Counted from the first letter of the stretch, positions 1 to 8,257 are shown. The stretch: DNA of 30,287 bases from an uncultured Bacilli bacterium (GCA_949025205.1 CARMXJ010000015.1:1-30287); one strand, 5' to 3'. Notes: generated by a model not told the origin, from the sequence alone. Made by a program: numbers and translations.

Positions 1-1
1 G

Positions 2-1144
2 GGGGGTATATTAGGTAAAAAGAAAGACCCAGAATTAGAAAGGTTTACAAAAAATAAAAAACAAAAAAGAATAGTAATAGGTTCAATAATGGGGATTATT
101 CTAATACTTGGAGGTATTCTATTATACAGAAGTTATGCCTTATATGAAGAAGAAAAAGAGTTTAATGTATTAAAAGGCCAAATCCCAGACTTTGGATATG
201 ATATCAAAATGTTATCAGTGGTTGTAGATGGTAATAAAAGTAAAACAATTCCTGAAAGAGGGTTATATAAAACAAATGTAGAATGCACAGGAGAAAAAAC
301 AACAGGAACATGGGATTATAATGCATGGAACTTAGTGTTAGAAAACGTAGAAAGTAACACAAAATGCAACATTAGTTTTACCTCAAATCTAACAGAAGAA
401 GAATATAATCAATATATAGAAGCAGGAGTGGCCTTAAGGAGAAACACCTACCGAGGAAAAGATATCACAAGTTATTGGAAAGATGAAAGTTTATATACTA
501 TGATATCAAATGGAACATTCGATGATATTTATGTAGGGGATTATATTATAGACGATCAAGATCACAAATGGCTAATTGCAGATCTAGATAATTATCTTGG
601 TGCAGGTGCTTTTTCTCACCATGTGACTATTATATCTGCAATTGGGTTAATGCAAGCACCTATGAACGATACTGACACTACAGAAGGTGGATATATGGGA
701 AGTAAAATGGTTCGTGAAATATTGCCAAATTATTTATCTAGCTATGTGACACCAACATTTGGTAGTCATGTTTTAACTTATAAAAATTATTTAACAGATA
801 GTATGTCAGCCACCTTAACAAATGCTTTTGGAACAAATACAGGAGCCTCAAGCCATTGGGCTTGGTATGATAGACAAATTGATTTAATGAGTGAGTCTAA
901 TGTTTACGGAGCTCCTGTGACTTCTTCTAGCCTTTTAGATACAGGAATAGATAGTCAACAGTACGCCCTATTTAATCTAAAAACTCAATTTAGGTATAGC
1001 GATGGAAATGGTACACGTTATCATTATTGGTTAAAAGCCGTCACCAATTCAAAAGCTTTCGCATTGGTAGATGGTAGTGGCATTTCATATTATGGTGTTG
1101 CATCTGGTGCAAATGCAGTCCGACCAAAATTTTTAATTGGATAA
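2..1144 (+). CDS. Membrane-anchored surface protein, 5'-truncated by window edge (DUF6273-like C-terminus)
   Basis: The frame is open from base 2, before the first ATG at 89, so the gene starts upstream of the window. The visible part begins with a Lys-rich cytoplasmic stretch, then one hydrophobic segment (about bases 68-133) and an exported region of about 340 residues. Two Cys residues fall in the segment containing KTNVECTGEK and TKCNISFTS, a short beta-rich module I recall from surface proteins of uncultured gut Firmicutes. The C-terminus, with YWLKAV, a central VDGSG and the ending NAVRPKFLIG, resembles DUF6273/FGE-like (C-type-lectin-like) domains that end in a G/AVRP motif. I infer a cell-surface or pilus-like binding protein; ligand unknown. 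The ATG at 89 lies inside the membrane segment and is not the true start. A terminator follows directly. Confidence 0.75.
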   Translation, partial: GGILGKKKDPELERFTKNKKQKRIVIGSIMGIILILGGILLYRSYALYEEEKEFNVLKGQIPDFGYDIKMLSVVVDGNKSKTIPERGLYKTNVECTGEKTTGTWDYNAWNLVLENVESNTKCNISFTSNLTEEEYNQYIEAGVALRRNTYRGKDITSYWKDESLYTMISNGTFDDIYVGDYIIDDQDHKWLIADLDNYLGAGAFSHHVTIISAIGLMQAPMNDTDTTEGGYMGSKMVREILPNYLSSYVTPTFGSHVLTYKNYLTDSMSATLTNAFGTNTGASSHWAWYDRQIDLMSESNVYGAPVTSSSLLDTGIDSQQYALFNLKTQFRYSDGNGTRYHYWLKAVTNSKAFALVDGSGISYYGVASGANAVRPKFLIG

Positions 1145-1147
1145 CGG

Positions 1148-1178
1148 AAGTTAGAGAAACTCTAGCTTTTTCTTTTTC
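1148..1178 (+). terminator. Rho-independent terminator of the surface-protein gene
   Basis: The arms at 1148-1156 and 1160-1168 pair (one G-T wobble) around an AAA loop and run into a T-rich tract, TTTTTCTTTTT. It lies 4 bases after the stop codon of the preceding gene. Confidence 0.8.
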
Positions 1179-1191
1179 AAAAAAAGATATG

Positions 1192-1200
1192 TGGTATAAT
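1192..1200 (+). promoter_or_regulatory. Extended -10 promoter for the polymerase-GT4 fusion gene
   Basis: TGGTATAAT is a perfect extended -10 (TGn-TATAAT). No good -35 box is seen 17 bases upstream, as expected for extended -10 promoters. Transcription should start near 1207, just before the ribosome binding site at about 1209-1215. This rules out an in-frame ATG at 1199, which lies inside the -10 box. Confidence 0.65.
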
Positions 1201-1222
1201 GAAAAAAATGAGGAGAATCACT

Positions 1223-3499
1223 ATGTCAAAAGAAAAAAAGAAGTATTTACAATATTTTATAGTATTGTTACCACTAATTGATTTTATCACATCAATTTGT
1301 ACTTGGAATAACTATAGTTTTAGTCTAGGACTATTTTTAAAAGGACTATTTTTAGTCTATGCTACTATTTATTTATTAAGAAATGCACCTAAGAAAAAAA
1401 TATTTTTTCTAATGGGAATATACATTGTAGTTTATCTTACGTATCTTTATATGAATCACTTAAATCTAGCAAATGAATGCATCAACTTAATTAAAATATT
1501 TTACTTGCCAACATTAATTTTATTTTTTAATTATTATGAAAATAAAAACATAACCAAAAGAACGCTTACCATAGTCTGTTTGTTTTATCTTCTTTTATAT
1601 ATAGTTCCTTTTTTTCTTGGGTTAGGACATAACATTAGTGAAATTTACCCCAACAAAGAACTTTATTTGTCTTACTTTTATATTGGAAATGAACTATCAA
1701 ATGTATTTATCATTTTACTTCCTATTGCTTTCACATATCTTTTAGAAAGCCATAGTTATTTATTAAAAGGAGTCTATGCACTATTCATTATAATCGCAAT
1801 GCTTCTTATGAGCACTAAAACATTTTATGCAAGCATACTAATGATCCTTCTTTATTTTTGCATGGTAAATCGAAAAAAAGTATTACGATTTATCAAAAAG
1901 AACCAAATAAAAACACTAGTATCTTGTTTGGTAATCTTACTTGCTATTATCATTTACATACCTAAAATGGACTTGACCCAAAATATAAAAACATCATTAG
2001 AACATTATGAAGTAGATTCTCTTACTGATTTTCTGACCTTTGAAAATATAGACCATGTCATATACAGCAATCGTTTATCATTTTTAAAAAATGTACATGA
2101 GTCATACCAAGAAAGTAGTCCAATCGAAAAAAATTTCGGACTAGGGAGAGTTAAAGTAAATAATTTGAAAAATGTAGAAATCGATATTTTTGATATTTTC
2201 TATAGCATCGGCATTATAGGGACCATTTTCTATCTACTATTCTTTATTTATGTTTTAAAGGAAAGCCAAATAAAAGAAATCTATAAATTTACATTTGTTT
2301 TACTTTTAATCATCTCGTGCTTTACAGGACATGTATTAATAAGTCCGTTTACCTCGACATTTTTAGCACTACTATTCTTGGTTTCTAAAAATGATAAAGG
2401 GAAGATGAAAAAAAATATTCTATTGGTAACCAACATGTATCCAAGTAAAGAATACCCCCATTATGGAATATTTGTCAAAAACAATTATGAATTGCTTGTC
2501 AAAAATAATTTAACTGTAGATTTAGCAATAATGTACAAAACACATGGCAAGTTAAATAAATTTATTTCTTACGTAAAAATGTGTGGTACCTCTCTTTTAA
2601 AAGCTATTTTTAACAACTATGATTATATTTACGTTCATTTCATTTCACATACTCCTGCTGGCGTTATCATTCCTTATTTGTGTTCTAAAAATACAAAACT
2701 TGTTTTAAATGTGCATGGAAATGATTTAGTAGCAGATACGGACGCAGATAAAAACTATATGTGGTTAAGCAAATTATTTTTAAAATTTGCTGATGTTGTT
2801 ATTTCTCCTTCTAAATATTTTGCTAGCATATTAAAAAATGAATATAAGATTCCAACAAATAAAATTGTGGTTTATCCTTCAGGTGGAGTGGATACAAACA
2901 AATTTAAAAAAATAGAAAAAAAAGAAGCTTTTCAAAAATCTGGACTTGATAAAAATAAAAAATATTTTGGGTATGTGGCAAGACTCGAAAAAGACAAAGG
3001 CTACGATACTTTATTACTTGCCATGAACGAATTAAACAAACAAAAAAAATTAAAGGATATTAAATTTCTAATAGTAGGAAGTGGCAGCGAAGAGCCATTA
3101 TTTGACGAATTAGTAACGAAATACAATTTAGAAAATTTGATTGAAAGAAAACCGCTAGTGAGCCAAGAAGAACTTGTAAATATTTACAATGCCATAGATG
3201 CTTTGATTTATCCGACAAGAAGAAAAAGCGAATCTTTAGGTCTTACAGGATTAGAAGCAATGGCTTGTGAGACTCTGGTAATTGGTAGCAACAAATATGG
3301 ACCAAGTGATTATTTAGAAAATAACAAAAATGCTCTTACTTTTACTCCAGAAGATTACAAAGAGCTAGTAAAGAAAATAGAAGAGTTTTTAAAAATGGAC
3401 GAGAAGGAAAAAAATAAACTAACCAAAAATGCACGCAAAAAAAGTTTAGAATATAGTGAAGAACAAACAAAAGAAATATTACTAAAAGTATTTAAATAA
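1223..3499 (+). CDS. Fused O-antigen polymerase/ligase-like membrane domain and GT4 glycosyltransferase
   Basis: A 758-aa protein in two parts. Residues 1 to about 390 are very hydrophobic, with roughly ten membrane spans and a long extracytoplasmic loop around 240-310, as in Wzy/WaaL (O-antigen ligase family) proteins. Residues from about 395 to the end form a GT-B glycosyltransferase of family GT4, with an N-terminal VTNMYPS segment, NVHGND, YVARLEKDKGYD and the EX7E motif ESLGLTGLEAM. ATG 1223 is chosen because GAGGAG lies just upstream at about 1209-1214; the ATG at 1199 sits in the promoter. An internal ATG at 2405 follows AAAGGGA exactly at the domain junction, suggesting fusion of two genes. 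The GT4 part probably transfers a sugar in the cytoplasm, while the membrane part polymerises or ligates outside. Substrates unknown. Monocistronic, between terminators. Confidence 0.8.
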   Translation: MSKEKKKYLQYFIVLLPLIDFITSICTWNNYSFSLGLFLKGLFLVYATIYLLRNAPKKKIFFLMGIYIVVYLTYLYMNHLNLANECINLIKIFYLPTLILFFNYYENKNITKRTLTIVCLFYLLLYIVPFFLGLGHNISEIYPNKELYLSYFYIGNELSNVFIILLPIAFTYLLESHSYLLKGVYALFIIIAMLLMSTKTFYASILMILLYFCMVNRKKVLRFIKKNQIKTLVSCLVILLAIIIYIPKMDLTQNIKTSLEHYEVDSLTDFLTFENIDHVIYSNRLSFLKNVHESYQESSPIEKNFGLGRVKVNNLKNVEIDIFDIFYSIGIIGTIFYLLFFIYVLKESQIKEIYKFTFVLLLIISCFTGHVLISPFTSTFLALLFLVSKNDKGKMKKNILLVTNMYPSKEYPHYGIFVKNNYELLVKNNLTVDLAIMYKTHGKLNKFISYVKMCGTSLLKAIFNNYDYIYVHFISHTPAGVIIPYLCSKNTKLVLNVHGNDLVADTDADKNYMWLSKLFLKFADVVISPSKYFASILKNEYKIPTNKIVVYPSGGVDTNKFKKIEKKEAFQKSGLDKNKKYFGYVARLEKDKGYDTLLLAMNELNKQKKLKDIKFLIVGSGSEEPLFDELVTKYNLENLIERKPLVSQEELVNIYNAIDALIYPTRRKSESLGLTGLEAMACETLVIGSNKYGPSDYLENNKNALTFTPEDYKELVKKIEEFLKMDEKEKNKLTKNARKKSLEYSEEQTKEILLKVFK

Positions 3500-3530
3500 G
3501 TGGTAAAAAATAGCCACTTTTTTCTTTTTT
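3498..3530 (+). terminator. Rho-independent terminator
   Basis: AAGTGG (3498-3503) pairs with CCACTT (3514-3519), followed by a T-rich run to 3530. It overlaps the stop codon of the fusion gene. Confidence 0.8.
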
Positions 3531-3534
3531 GTAG

Positions 3535-3540
3535 TATAAT
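3535..3540 (+). promoter_or_regulatory. -10 box of the promoter for the 257-aa gene
   Basis: TATAAT lies directly after the preceding terminator and 24 bases before the start codon at 3565. No clear -35 is seen. GAGAGG at about 3551-3556 is the ribosome binding site. Confidence 0.55.
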
Positions 3541-3564
3541 ACGAACACGAAGAGAGGAATTTTT

Positions 3565-4338
3565 ATGACTAAGAAAGAATTAACTACAAAATTTCAATTC
3601 ACATGTAATAAATTAGCATTAAATTACGAGAATGCTAAATTTTACGAAGATTGTATATTTATAGAAAATGCAAATCACGTAGGTATTGTATTTGATGAAG
3701 AACAAAACATAATCGGAATGGGAAAACTTTCTGTAATAAATAGCGAAGATTACAATAAAATGTGGACGTTAGAAGAAAAAAGAAAATATAGAAAAAAAAT
3801 TATCGGCTTGTCTTATCCGTTTAATCGGTATGCAGTAAAAGATATAGTAGATATGGCAAATAAAATTCATATAGAAGAAAAAAATGGTAAAAAGATTTGT
3901 GTTTGTGAAGACAATTATTATGATACTAAAGATAATGAAATAGAATATATGGAGTTATTAACATATATTAAATTTTTAGGAGAGCTAGTAAATACTTATC
4001 ATAAAAAGTGTTACCAAATGCTAAATTTAGGTTTTGATATGCCTGATGTATATACTTATTTAGCCAAAGTTATAGAGAAAATAAATGAAAGTATAGCACT
4101 TGGAAAGAAAATAGAACTTGGAATTGGTATCGATAACGATTTCTTTTATTACAGTTTATTAACAGATATTGTACACTTATTAACAAATGTGGAAGCTAAA
4201 ACTTTAACAGCATTGGCCATTAAGTTTTTAGCAAGATTTCAAATAGATGATTTAGAGCATAATGAAGATACTTTACAATTAGAAAAGAATTTAAGAAAAT
4301 CTGAAAATAAAGAAGAACCTATAAGACGAAAATTATAG
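3565..4338 (+). CDS. Hypothetical protein, 257 aa, unrecognised
   Basis: I do not recognise a family. The protein has no signal peptide and no obvious membrane span, so it is probably cytoplasmic. Residues 1-60 look like an alpha/beta region (HVGIVFDEEQNIIGMGKL could be two strands), the middle holds short helices and charged turns, and the C-terminal half is mostly helical. The end, KEEPIRRKL, is charged. It has its own promoter and terminators on both sides, so it is transcribed alone although it sits inside a polysaccharide locus. A good ribosome binding site (GAGAGG, about 9 bases upstream) supports the start. Function unknown; a regulatory or structural role in the locus would be a guess. 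Confidence 0.7.
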   Translation: MTKKELTTKFQFTCNKLALNYENAKFYEDCIFIENANHVGIVFDEEQNIIGMGKLSVINSEDYNKMWTLEEKRKYRKKIIGLSYPFNRYAVKDIVDMANKIHIEEKNGKKICVCEDNYYDTKDNEIEYMELLTYIKFLGELVNTYHKKCYQMLNLGFDMPDVYTYLAKVIEKINESIALGKKIELGIGIDNDFFYYSLLTDIVHLLTNVEAKTLTALAIKFLARFQIDDLEHNEDTLQLEKNLRKSENKEEPIRRKL

Positions 4339-4350
4339 GTTTTTTATTTT
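4316..4350 (+). terminator. Rho-independent terminator overlapping the gene end
   Basis: AACCTATA (4316-4323) pairs perfectly with TATAGGTT (4334-4341), followed by a T-rich run. The left arm and the stop codon of the 257-aa gene are inside the hairpin. Confidence 0.75.
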
Positions 4351-4365
4351 ATTTATGTAAAATTA

Positions 4366-4374
4366 TGGTAAAAT
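4366..4374 (+). promoter_or_regulatory. Extended -10 promoter of the main polysaccharide gene run
   Basis: TGGTAAAAT fits an extended -10 (TGn plus TAAAAT, one mismatch to TATAAT). It lies after the terminator and just before GAGG (4381-4384) and ATG 4391. No later terminator is evident until after 23983, so it may drive a very long operon, helped by an internal promoter near 14670. Confidence 0.55.
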
Positions 4375-4390
4375 AATAAAGAGGTTAGTT

Positions 4391-5239
4391 ATGAAAAATG
4401 GAATAGTCATCTTAAACTATAACGATAGTGAAAATACATCCCTTATTTTAGAAGATATTAAAAATTATAAAAATTTGGATACCATTGTCATTGTGGATAA
4501 CAAAAGTACAGATGATTCGGTAGAAAAGTTAAAAAAATGGGAAAACAATAAAATAAAACTTTTAATTGCAGAAGAAAATAGAGGATATGCAGCTGGCAAT
4601 AATATTGGAATTAGATACTTACTAGAAAATACAAAAGTAGATAATATTATTATTTCCAATCCAGATATTATTGTTTTAGAAAAAGATATTGATAACCTTG
4701 TAAAGAACTTAGAAAAAGAAAAGGTAAGTGTAATTGCCCCTCGTATAAAAGAACCAATTGGAATATCTAGAGGATGGAAATTACCGACATTCACATCAGA
4801 ACTTATTTCCAACATTCCGTTTGTAAGAAAGTTTGAACAAAATATACTAAGTTATAAAGAAGAAGAGTATAAAAAAAACTTGACAGAAGTTGAGGTAGTA
4901 AAGGGTTGTTTCTTTATTATAAAAAGAAAGGTTTTAGAAGAAATTGGCCTTTTTGATGAAAATACATTTTTATATTATGAAGAAGTAATTTTAGCAAAAA
5001 AATTACAAGAAAAAGGCTATCGTACTTTTGTAGATAACCACGTAGAAATTGTGCATGCCTTATCAAAGAGTATTGATAAAAGTGCCAAAAGAATTCAAAA
5101 ATTTAAATATTTAAAACAAAGTCAATTTTATTATGAAAAGTATATCAACCACTTAAACATATTTAAACTAAGCATATTAAAAATACTAGCAGGGATTTAT
5201 TTATTAGGATTAGAGATTGAAAAAATCATCAGGAGGTGA
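4391..5239 (+). CDS. GT2 glycosyltransferase, WbbL/rhamnosyltransferase-like
   Basis: A 282-aa GT-A-fold family 2 glycosyltransferase. Visible motifs in order are VILNYND near the start (nucleotide binding), IVDNKSTDDS, NRGYAAGNNIG, the metal-binding ISNPDI (in the place of DXD), GCFFIIKRKVLEEIG, and FLYYEEVILAKKL followed by a C-terminal H in VHALSKS. This set is typical of dTDP-rhamnosyl transferases such as WbbL and RgpB, but the sugar cannot be proven from motifs. No membrane span; it should act at the inner face of the membrane on a lipid-linked acceptor. First gene of the main run, 6 bases before the DUF1972 gene, whose AGGAGG lies at this gene's end (5231-5236). Confidence 0.85.
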   Translation: MKNGIVILNYNDSENTSLILEDIKNYKNLDTIVIVDNKSTDDSVEKLKKWENNKIKLLIAEENRGYAAGNNIGIRYLLENTKVDNIIISNPDIIVLEKDIDNLVKNLEKEKVSVIAPRIKEPIGISRGWKLPTFTSELISNIPFVRKFEQNILSYKEEEYKKNLTEVEVVKGCFFIIKRKVLEEIGLFDENTFLYYEEVILAKKLQEKGYRTFVDNHVEIVHALSKSIDKSAKRIQKFKYLKQSQFYYEKYINHLNIFKLSILKILAGIYLLGLEIEKIIRR

Positions 5240-5245
5240 GGATAG

Positions 5246-6412
5246 ATGCAAAACATCATCATTATTGGAGCACGTGGATACCAAGCAAAATATGGTGGTT
5301 GGGAAACGTTTGTTACCAATTTAATTAAAAATTACAAAGAGAAACAAGTCAAATTTCATGTCCCGGAATTAACAAATGAAAAAGAGAAGAACAAGACGGT
5401 TATAGAAAAAGAGAAAGTCTCTTGCTTACAAGTCTATTCTCCAAATGTTGGTTTTGCTACCATGTTTATCTATGCCATAAAAGCTCTTAAATATATGAAA
5501 AAATACGTAAAAGAAAACAAACTAGAAAATGTAGTCATTTATGTCTTAGGTTGTCGAATGGGTCCTTTTTATCCCTTTTTAATTCATTCTTTAAAAAAGC
5601 AAGGCATCAAAATTTATTTAAACCCGGATGGACTCGAGTGGATGCGCGAAAAATGGGCATGGTGGATTCGCAAGTGCTTTAAAATTAGTGAATATTGCAT
5701 GGTAAAACATAGTGATTTTATTGTCTGTGATTCCAAAGCCATTAGAGAGTATATAGATAGTCATTATAAAAAAATGCATAAAAAAACTACATTTATTCCC
5801 TATGGCGCTTATTTAGAAGAAAAAGGCGAAAAAAACGAAATTGTAAAAAATTTATTTAAAAAGTACAAACTAAAAGAAGAAAATTATTATCTAATAGTAG
5901 GCAGGTTTGTTCCTGAAAATAATTATGAATTAATGATTAGAGAATTTATGAGTTCAAACACCAAAAAAGATTTAGTGATAATTGCCAATGTAGAAGAAAA
6001 TAAATTCTATAAAAGCTTACTTGAAAAAACAAAATTTGATACCGATAAAAGAATTAAGTTTATTGGAACAGTCTACGATAGAAGTGCTCTTTTGTATTTT
6101 AGAGAAAATGCATTTGCGTACCTTCATGGACATAGTGCAGGAGGAACAAATCCAAGCCTTGTAGAGGCGCTTTCTAAAACAAAAGTAAATATTTTGTTTA
6201 ATGCGATTTACAATGTCGAAGTGGGGGCATTCTCAAGCCTTTATTTTGGAAAAAATGAGGGAGATTTAAAAAAACAAATTGAAAAAGCAGAAAAAATGGA
6301 CGAAACAACAAGAAAAAAATACGAAAAACTTGCTAAGGAACGCATAAAGAGCGAATATACTTGGAAACTAGTAGTAGAAGAATATAAAAAAATTTGGAGT
6401 AGAAAGAGGTAA
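5246..6412 (+). CDS. DUF1972 glycosyltransferase, RgpA/GacB/Cps2T-type
   Basis: A 388-aa GT-B glycosyltransferase. The N-terminus, IIIGARGYQAKYGGWETFV, is the DUF1972 signature of RgpA, GacB and Cps2T enzymes. In characterised streptococci these add the first rhamnose to a lipid-linked amino sugar. The C-terminal GT1-like half has LIVGRFVPENNYE and HGHSAGGTNPSLVEAL, the donor-binding region. It is soluble and probably peripheral on the cytoplasmic membrane. AGGAGG at 5231-5236 gives an ideal start at 5246. Its presence next to a WbbL-like GT2 and an ABC exporter suggests a rhamnan-like backbone, but no rml genes are in the window. Its stop codon (TAATG) overlaps the acetyltransferase relic that follows. 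Confidence 0.85.
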   Translation: MQNIIIIGARGYQAKYGGWETFVTNLIKNYKEKQVKFHVPELTNEKEKNKTVIEKEKVSCLQVYSPNVGFATMFIYAIKALKYMKKYVKENKLENVVIYVLGCRMGPFYPFLIHSLKKQGIKIYLNPDGLEWMREKWAWWIRKCFKISEYCMVKHSDFIVCDSKAIREYIDSHYKKMHKKTTFIPYGAYLEEKGEKNEIVKNLFKKYKLKEENYYLIVGRFVPENNYELMIREFMSSNTKKDLVIIANVEENKFYKSLLEKTKFDTDKRIKFIGTVYDRSALLYFRENAFAYLHGHSAGGTNPSLVEALSKTKVNILFNAIYNVEVGAFSSLYFGKNEGDLKKQIEKAEKMDETTRKKYEKLAKERIKSEYTWKLVVEEYKKIWSRKR

Positions 6413-6477
6413 TGGTACCATCATATTCTGTTGCAGTTGATGTTCCAGCAAAAGTAATAAAGAAAAGAGGAGAATAA
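6412..6477 (+). pseudogene. C-terminal remnant of a hexapeptide-repeat acyltransferase
   Basis: A 21-codon open frame (ATG 6412 to TAA 6475-6477) reads VPSYSVAVDVPAKVIKKR. This matches the conserved tail of left-handed beta-helix acetyltransferases (typically DVPxxSVVVGVPAKVIKKR). Nothing else of such an enzyme remains; an in-frame TAG lies just upstream at 6400-6402. It fills the gap between the DUF1972 and methyltransferase-kinase genes, with TAATG overlaps at both ends. I infer that an acetyltransferase gene once here was lost by deletion or recombination. It may still be translated and help couple its neighbours. Confidence 0.65.
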
Positions 6478-8252
6478 TGGCAAAGATTCATTACGACTAC
6501 TATAATGGTAAAGATGTATATAATGATGGAGAAATAGAACAAGAATTATATGATTATTATAAAAATCAAAAAGAAATCAATTTTGATAGAGATGATATCT
6601 TTTATTTAACAACTCCAATTAGAGAAAATATTATTGCATGGTACCCCTTTGAAAAAGAAGCAACTATTTTAGAAGTAGGAGCTGGTGTGGGAACAATTAC
6701 TAGCTTTTTGTGTAAAAGTGCAAAAAGAGTTATATCGGTTGAAGGAAGCAAACGAAGAGCAGAAATATTATATGAAAGACATAAAGAAAAAAAGAATCTA
6801 GATATTTTTGTAGGTAATTTTAATGATATAGAATTTGAAGAAAAATTTGATTATATTGTGTTAATTGGCGTATTTGAATATAGCAAAATTTTCTTTCCAA
6901 CTAATAATCCTTTTGAAGATTTCTTAGATAGCTTGCAAAAAAAATTGAATAAAAATGGCAAAATTTTAATTGCTATAGAAAACAGATATGGAATAAAGTA
7001 TTGGGCGGGAAACAAAGAAGATCACCTTGGAAAACCATATTCTAGCTTATACAACTACGAAAAAGAAAAAGTGCAGACGTTTGGCAAAAACGAATTAATT
7101 AAAATAATAAAAAAAGTAGGCATACCAAATTATAAATTCTATTATCCTTTTCCTGATTATAAAATGCCACAAATTATTTATACAGATAATTATGAACCTA
7201 GTGATTATGAATTGGAAAGTCTACCTATTTATAATTATTCTCACGAAATTTATAATTTTTTCCCTCAAAAAGTATTGCCAGGTTTAAGAAGTAATGAAAT
7301 GCTTGGTTTTTTTGCAAATTCTTTTATTGTAGAATTAAGTCCGAATAATAAAAAACTAGCAAATGTTTCTTATGCTAAATTTCAACCTACAAGAAATCAA
7401 GGATACAATATAGTAACCATTTTAACAGACGATAAAAAAATCTATAAAAAGCCTCTTAATAAAGAAGCTATTCCGCATTTAAAAGAATTAATAAGGATAC
7501 ATAAAAAAATAGAAAAATTAGGGATTAAAACAAGTGAGATATATGAAGAAAATCAATTATACTATATTGAATTTTTGAAAGGCAAAATTTTAGAAGATAT
7601 AATCTTAGAAAAAAAGGACGAGTTTGAAAAAATATTTGAGGTTTATGTAGAATTTTTATACACGATTTCAAAAAGGAAAAAAATAACGAATCCTCTAATA
7701 GCAGACTTAAAAAAAGTTTACAAGGAAAATACAACAGATCTATTAAAAATTGGTCTTTTAGATTTAAATTTAGGAAATGTAATGTTGGATGAGCATCAAC
7801 AGCTTATGATTTTTGATCAAGAATGGGAAACAAATACAGATATACCTGTAGATTATGCAATTTATTTTTCACTAAAACTGTTATTTGAAAAACATTCTTT
7901 CCTTGAATTAGAAATAAATGTTAAAAAAATATATAAAAAATATAACATTACAAAACAAAAACAAAAAATATTTGATAAAATATCTATGACTTATTTCAAT
8001 GATTTAAAAAAAGTAAATAATATACCAACATTAGAAAAACTATTAGAACACAAATCAGTTGTTTTAAATGATGAAACAGAAAATTTAAAGAATGATTTAG
8101 AATTCTATAAAAATCTATTGGAGAAAACAAAGATAGGATATGAAACAGAAATAAATAGATTAAATACAGAAGTAAATGCGTTAAATCATCTATTAAATAA
8201 AACGTTATTGGGATTTATAAGGCGTGTTATAAGAAAACTAAAAAAGAGGTGA
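6477..8252 (+). CDS. WbdD-like methyltransferase-kinase with C-terminal coiled coil
   Basis: A 591-aa protein. Residues about 30-220 are a class I SAM methyltransferase, with motif I EVGAGVG at 66-72, then YIVLIGVFEYS and ILIAIENRYG. Residues about 295-500 resemble a small-molecule or protein-kinase-like fold, with a possible ATP-binding Lys in YKKPL (324/325), a catalytic loop LDLNLGN with D429 and N434 (the D-x4-N of APH/kinases), and metal-binding D447 in IFDQEW. Residues about 535-575 are a predicted coiled coil, and the last residues are very basic. This is the domain order of WbdD, which methylates and phosphorylates the end of O8/O9a polymannose to set chain length. It lies directly before the ABC exporter genes. 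GAGGAG precedes ATG 6477. The usual His before the catalytic Asp is replaced by Leu. Role inferred from architecture only. Confidence 0.7.
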   Translation: MAKIHYDYYNGKDVYNDGEIEQELYDYYKNQKEINFDRDDIFYLTTPIRENIIAWYPFEKEATILEVGAGVGTITSFLCKSAKRVISVEGSKRRAEILYERHKEKKNLDIFVGNFNDIEFEEKFDYIVLIGVFEYSKIFFPTNNPFEDFLDSLQKKLNKNGKILIAIENRYGIKYWAGNKEDHLGKPYSSLYNYEKEKVQTFGKNELIKIIKKVGIPNYKFYYPFPDYKMPQIIYTDNYEPSDYELESLPIYNYSHEIYNFFPQKVLPGLRSNEMLGFFANSFIVELSPNNKKLANVSYAKFQPTRNQGYNIVTILTDDKKIYKKPLNKEAIPHLKELIRIHKKIEKLGIKTSEIYEENQLYYIEFLKGKILEDIILEKKDEFEKIFEVYVEFLYTISKRKKITNPLIADLKKVYKENTTDLLKIGLLDLNLGNVMLDEHQQLMIFDQEWETNTDIPVDYAIYFSLKLLFEKHSFLELEINVKKIYKKYNITKQKQKIFDKISMTYFNDLKKVNNIPTLEKLLEHKSVVLNDETENLKNDLEFYKNLLEKTKIGYETEINRLNTEVNALNHLLNKTLLGFIRRVIRKLKKR

Positions 8253-8257
8253 AGAAA

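Noticed and set aside
1199..1222. Earlier in-frame ATG for the polymerase-GT4 fusion
   Set aside because: It lies within the TATAAT of the promoter, before the expected transcription start; ATG 1223 has GAGGAG in front.
4465..4815. Antisense 116-codon open frame
   Set aside because: It mirrors a well-supported GT2 gene and shows no protein family motif or ribosome binding site.
5237..5239. Mycoplasma-type code (TGA as Trp)
   Set aside because: TGA ends several genes with well-placed following starts, and Trp residues are encoded by TGG throughout.
8249..8257. GTG start for the ABC ATPase
   Set aside because: It is part of the GAGGTG ribosome binding site serving ATG 8258, and the domain starts after 8258.
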